Source of the DNA: Triparma columacea
Lineage: Eukaryota > Sar > Bolidophyceae > Parmales > Triparmaceae
Reading direction: 5' to 3'
DNA length: 37,731 bases
Assembly (NCBI GenBank): GCA_030267965.1
Contig: BRYA01001491.1
Location: 5,684 to 43,414, forward strand
Below the pieces are notes generated by a model, which saw nothing but the letters and a program-made list of their open reading frames with translations, made no database searches and was not told where the DNA came from. The first letter of the stretch is position 1. Every line of letters begins with the position of its first letter. This document shows positions 35,101-37,731 of the stretch, one piece after another. The translations under genes and the position numbers were made by a program.

Positions 35101-37731
35101 CCTCAGTATGGTCGTTTGGCAGCCATTTCAGAAACTGGCGTTATATCATAGCGCGTGTCTCCGAAATGCACGTCGCATATCATAGATTCGTTCGGTTTGT
35201 GGTATATTTACATCCTTGGAACAAACAACATTCAACGTCTCAAACAACGTCGTGATACCTCTCCTTCTCTCCTTCCTTACCTGCATCGTCGAATGTGTGC
35301 GTGTGTGTAGGAGGAGAGGGGGGAATAGCGGATATCGAGTGTGATTGAAGATGGGTGTTAGATGACTCTTACACAGGAAGGTACGTGTGAAGTAATAACA
35401 GTTTCTTGTTGTTGTGTGTTTGTTCCTCAGTATGGTCGTTTGGCAGCCATTTATGCGTTGCTGGCGTTTAATCATTGCGCGTGTCTCCGAAATGCACGTC
35501 GCATATCATACAAGGTTATGGCTTATGGGATATTTACATCAGCGGAACAAATAACATTCAACATCTCAAACCTTTACATACCACTCCTTCTTTCCTTCCT
35601 TCCTTACCTGCATCGTCGAATGTGTGCGTGTGTGTAAGAGGAGAGGGGGGATAGCGGATATCGAGTGTGATTGAAGATGTGTGTTAGGTGACTCTTACAC
35701 AGGAATGTACGTGTGAAGTTGCGCTTGTTATTGAGTTGTGTTTGTTCCTCAGTATGGTCGTTTGGCAGCCATTTAGGGGTTGCTGGCGTTTAATCATTGC
35801 GCGTGTCTCCGAAATGCACGTCGCATATCATATGTAGTGATAAAATTGTGGTATATTTACATCAGCGGAACAAACAACATTCAACGTCTCAAACAACTTT
35901 GCGATACCTCTCCTTCTCTCCTTCCTTACCTGCATCGTTGAATGTGTGCGTGTGTGTAGGAGGAGAGGGGGGATAGCGTATATCGAGTGTGATTGAAGAC
36001 GTGTGTTAGATGACTCTTACACAGGAAGGTACGTGTGAAGTAATAACAGCTTCTTGTTGTCATGTGTTTGTTCCTCAGTATGGTCGTTTGGCAGCCATTT
36101 AGTTATTGCTGGCGTTATATCATTGCGCGTGTCTCCGAAATGCACGTGGCATATCATATCTGTAGAAAACTTGTGGTATATTTACATCAGCGGAACAAAC
36201 AACATTCAACATCTCCAACGACTTTGTGATACCTCTCCTTCTCTCCTTCCTTACCTGCATCGTCGAATGTGTGCGTGTGTGTGTAGGAGGAGAGGGGGGA
36301 TAGCGGATATCGAGTGTGATTGAAGATGTGTGTTAGATGACTCTTACACAGGAAGGTTCGTGTGAAGAAATAACAGCTTCTTGTTGTCATGTGTTTGTTC
36401 CTCAGTATGGTCGTTTGGCAGCCATTTACGACTTGCTGGCGTTGAATCATTGCGCGTGTCTCCGAAATGCACGTCGCATATCATACACGAGATGTCCATG
36501 TGGTATATTTACATCCTTGGAACAAACAACATTCAACATCTCAAACAACTTTGCAATACCTCTCCTTCTCTCCTTCCTTACCTGCATTGTCGAATGTGTG
36601 CGTGTGTGTAGGAGGAGAGGGGGGAATAGCGGATATCGAGTGTGATTGAACATGGGTGTTAGGTGATTCTTACACAGGAAGGTACAGTGTGAAGTAATAA
36701 CAGTTTCTTGTTGTCATGTGTTTGTTCCTCAGTATGGTCGTTTGGCAGCCGTTTATGAAACTGGCGTTAAATCATAGCGCGTGTCTCCGAAATGCACGTC
36801 GCATATCATACACGAGCTGTCCATGTGGTATATTTACATCCTTGGAACAAACAACAATCAACGTCTCAAACAACTTTGCAATACCTCTCCTTCTCTCCTT
36901 CCTTACCTGCATCGTCGAATGTGTGCGTGTGTGTAGGAGGAGAGGGGGGATAGCGGATATCGAGTGTGATTGAACATGGGTGTTAGATGACTCTTACACA
37001 GGAAGGTACAGTGTGAAGTTACGCTTGTTATTGAGTTGTGTTTGTTCCTCAGTATGGTCGTTTGGCAGCCGTTTTGGTGTTGCTAGCGTTTAATCATTAC
37101 GCGTGTCTCCGAAATGCACGTCGCATATCATAAAAATAAACTCTTCATGGTATAATTACATCAGGGGAACAAACAACATTCGACATCTCAAACAACTTGC
37201 AATACCTCTCCTTCTCTCCTTCCTTACCTGCATCGTCGAATGTGTGTGTTTGTGTAGGAGGAGAGGGGGGAATAGCGGATATCGAGTGTGATTGAAGATG
37301 GGTGTTAGATGACTCTTACACAGGAAGGTACGTGTGAAGTAATAACAGTTTCTTGTTGTCATGTGTTTGCTCCTCAGTATGGTCGTTTGGCAGCCGTTTA
37401 CTTCTTGCTGGCGTTTAATCATTGCGCGTGTCTCCGAAATGCACGTCGCATATCATATTCTTTGTCTTTCTTTGGTATATTTACATCAGCGGAACAAACA
37501 ACATTCAACATCTCAAACAACTTTGTGATACCTCTCCTTCTCTCCATCCTTACCTGCATCGTCGAATGTGTGTGTGTGTGTAGGAGGAGAGGGAAGGGAT
37601 AGCGGATATAGAGTGTGATTGAACATGGGTGTTAGTTGACTCTTCGACAGGAAGGTACGTGTGAAGTAATAACAGCTTGTTGTTGTCATGTGTTTGTTCC
37701 TCAGTATGGTCGTTTGGCAGCCGTTTACAAG

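Larger units (their letters stand above)
32806..37731. repeat. Tandem array of about 15 units, period about 324 bp, with two hypervariable windows per unit; continues past window end
   Basis: The landmark TTCCTCAGTATGG recurs with its TATGG at 32882, 33204, 33531, 33857, (34179 as TATAG), 34503, 34826, 35107, 35431, 35753, 36079, 36406, 36733, 37053, 37378 and 37705: spacing 320-327 bp except one shortened unit of 281. Units are nearly identical across blocks such as CGCGTGTCTCCGAAATGCAC, GGAACAAACAACATTCAACA, TTACCTGCATCGTCGAATGT and GGATAGCGGATATCGAGTGT. Two short windows differ in almost every unit: V1, 3-6 nt between GGCAGCC(A/G)TT and CTGGCG; and V2, 13-15 nt between GCATATCATA and (G)TGGTATATTTAC. 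Frames on either strand are open in some units and closed in others, so protein coding is not supported. The array abuts the acceptor of the adaptor gene at 32781. Confidence 0.95.

Noticed and set aside
33312..37422. Minus-strand frames of 67-109 residues in the array (e.g. 35146-35475, 37156-37422)
   Set aside because: Not conserved between units, start and stop at different places, and translations of the variable windows show no protein-like constraint.
32806..37731. Plus-strand frames of 76-91 residues in array units (e.g. 33179-33409, 33506-33736, 36381-36611) as a tandem protein family
   Set aside because: The frame is open only in some units; others carry stops just after V1 (GTTTAA) or inside V2, and the variable windows change the frame. 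High DNA identity explains the resemblance.
32806..37731. CRISPR array
   Set aside because: The 324-bp units with variable windows inside them do not have the short repeat/spacer form, and the sequence is eukaryotic nuclear DNA without cas genes.
32806..37731. Spliced-leader RNA gene array
   Set aside because: Repeated donors are suggestive, but no Sm-type site or short leader exon is recognisable, and I know of no trans-splicing in heterokonts. Mentioned only as an alternative.
1..37731. tRNA or rRNA genes, retroviral or other viral genes, and complete transposons
   Set aside because: No reverse transcriptase, integrase, transposase or tRNA-like cloverleaf was recognised on either strand by reading; a covariance or profile search was not possible here.

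Overview
This window is nuclear DNA of a eukaryote, most likely a photosynthetic stramenopile (heterokont) alga of the Bolidophyceae/Parmales type; the lineage is inferred, not proven. The genes carry short GT-AG spliceosomal introns (about 50-275 nt) with C-rich tracts before the acceptor. They include a fused phylloquinone gene (MenF-MenD-MenH-MenC), a DUF1995 protein with a signal peptide followed by an ASAF-like Phe as in complex red plastids, a class I myosin, a WS/DGAT acyltransferase and an ENT transporter. No bacterial operons, rRNA or tRNA genes were seen.

Layout. 1-2098 (-): multi-START-domain protein cut by the window edge. 2593-6522 (-): myosin I, six exons. 6746-7782 (-): MenB (DHNA-CoA synthase) ending in the peroxisomal signal SKL. 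8028-9887 (-): unknown multi-pass membrane protein. 10326-16016 (+): PHYLLO-type fusion, with 5' end unresolved. 16145-17831 (-): coiled-coil protein. 18218-19669 (+): DUF6492-like glycosyltransferase. 19701-21371 (-): MenE (o-succinylbenzoate-CoA ligase) ending in SRL. About 21530-21880: strongly AT-rich island. 22052-24252 (+): plastid DUF1995 protein. 24352-25805 (-): ENT nucleoside transporter. 26263-27875 (+): WS/DGAT-like acyltransferase. 28684-29865 (+): ankyrin-MYND protein. 30178-31317 (+): type II membrane glycosyltransferase-like protein; the last two share an almost identical promoter and first nine codons. 31554-32780 (-): UIM/NPF/clathrin-box adaptor. 32806-37731: tandem array of about 15 units of about 324 bp, running off the window.

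How the genes work together. MenF, MenD, MenH and MenC would turn chorismate into o-succinylbenzoate (OSB). MenE activates OSB and MenB closes the ring to DHNA-CoA. Three loci within 14.6 kb therefore encode six consecutive activities of vitamin K1 synthesis. The C-termini of MenB and MenE predict a plastid-to-peroxisome split as in plants. Such clustering in a nuclear genome is the most notable system here.

The second notable feature is the terminal array. Its units are highly conserved except for two short hypervariable windows at fixed positions, and nearly every unit carries ATGCAG followed by a consensus splice donor on the minus strand, facing the adjacent adaptor gene.
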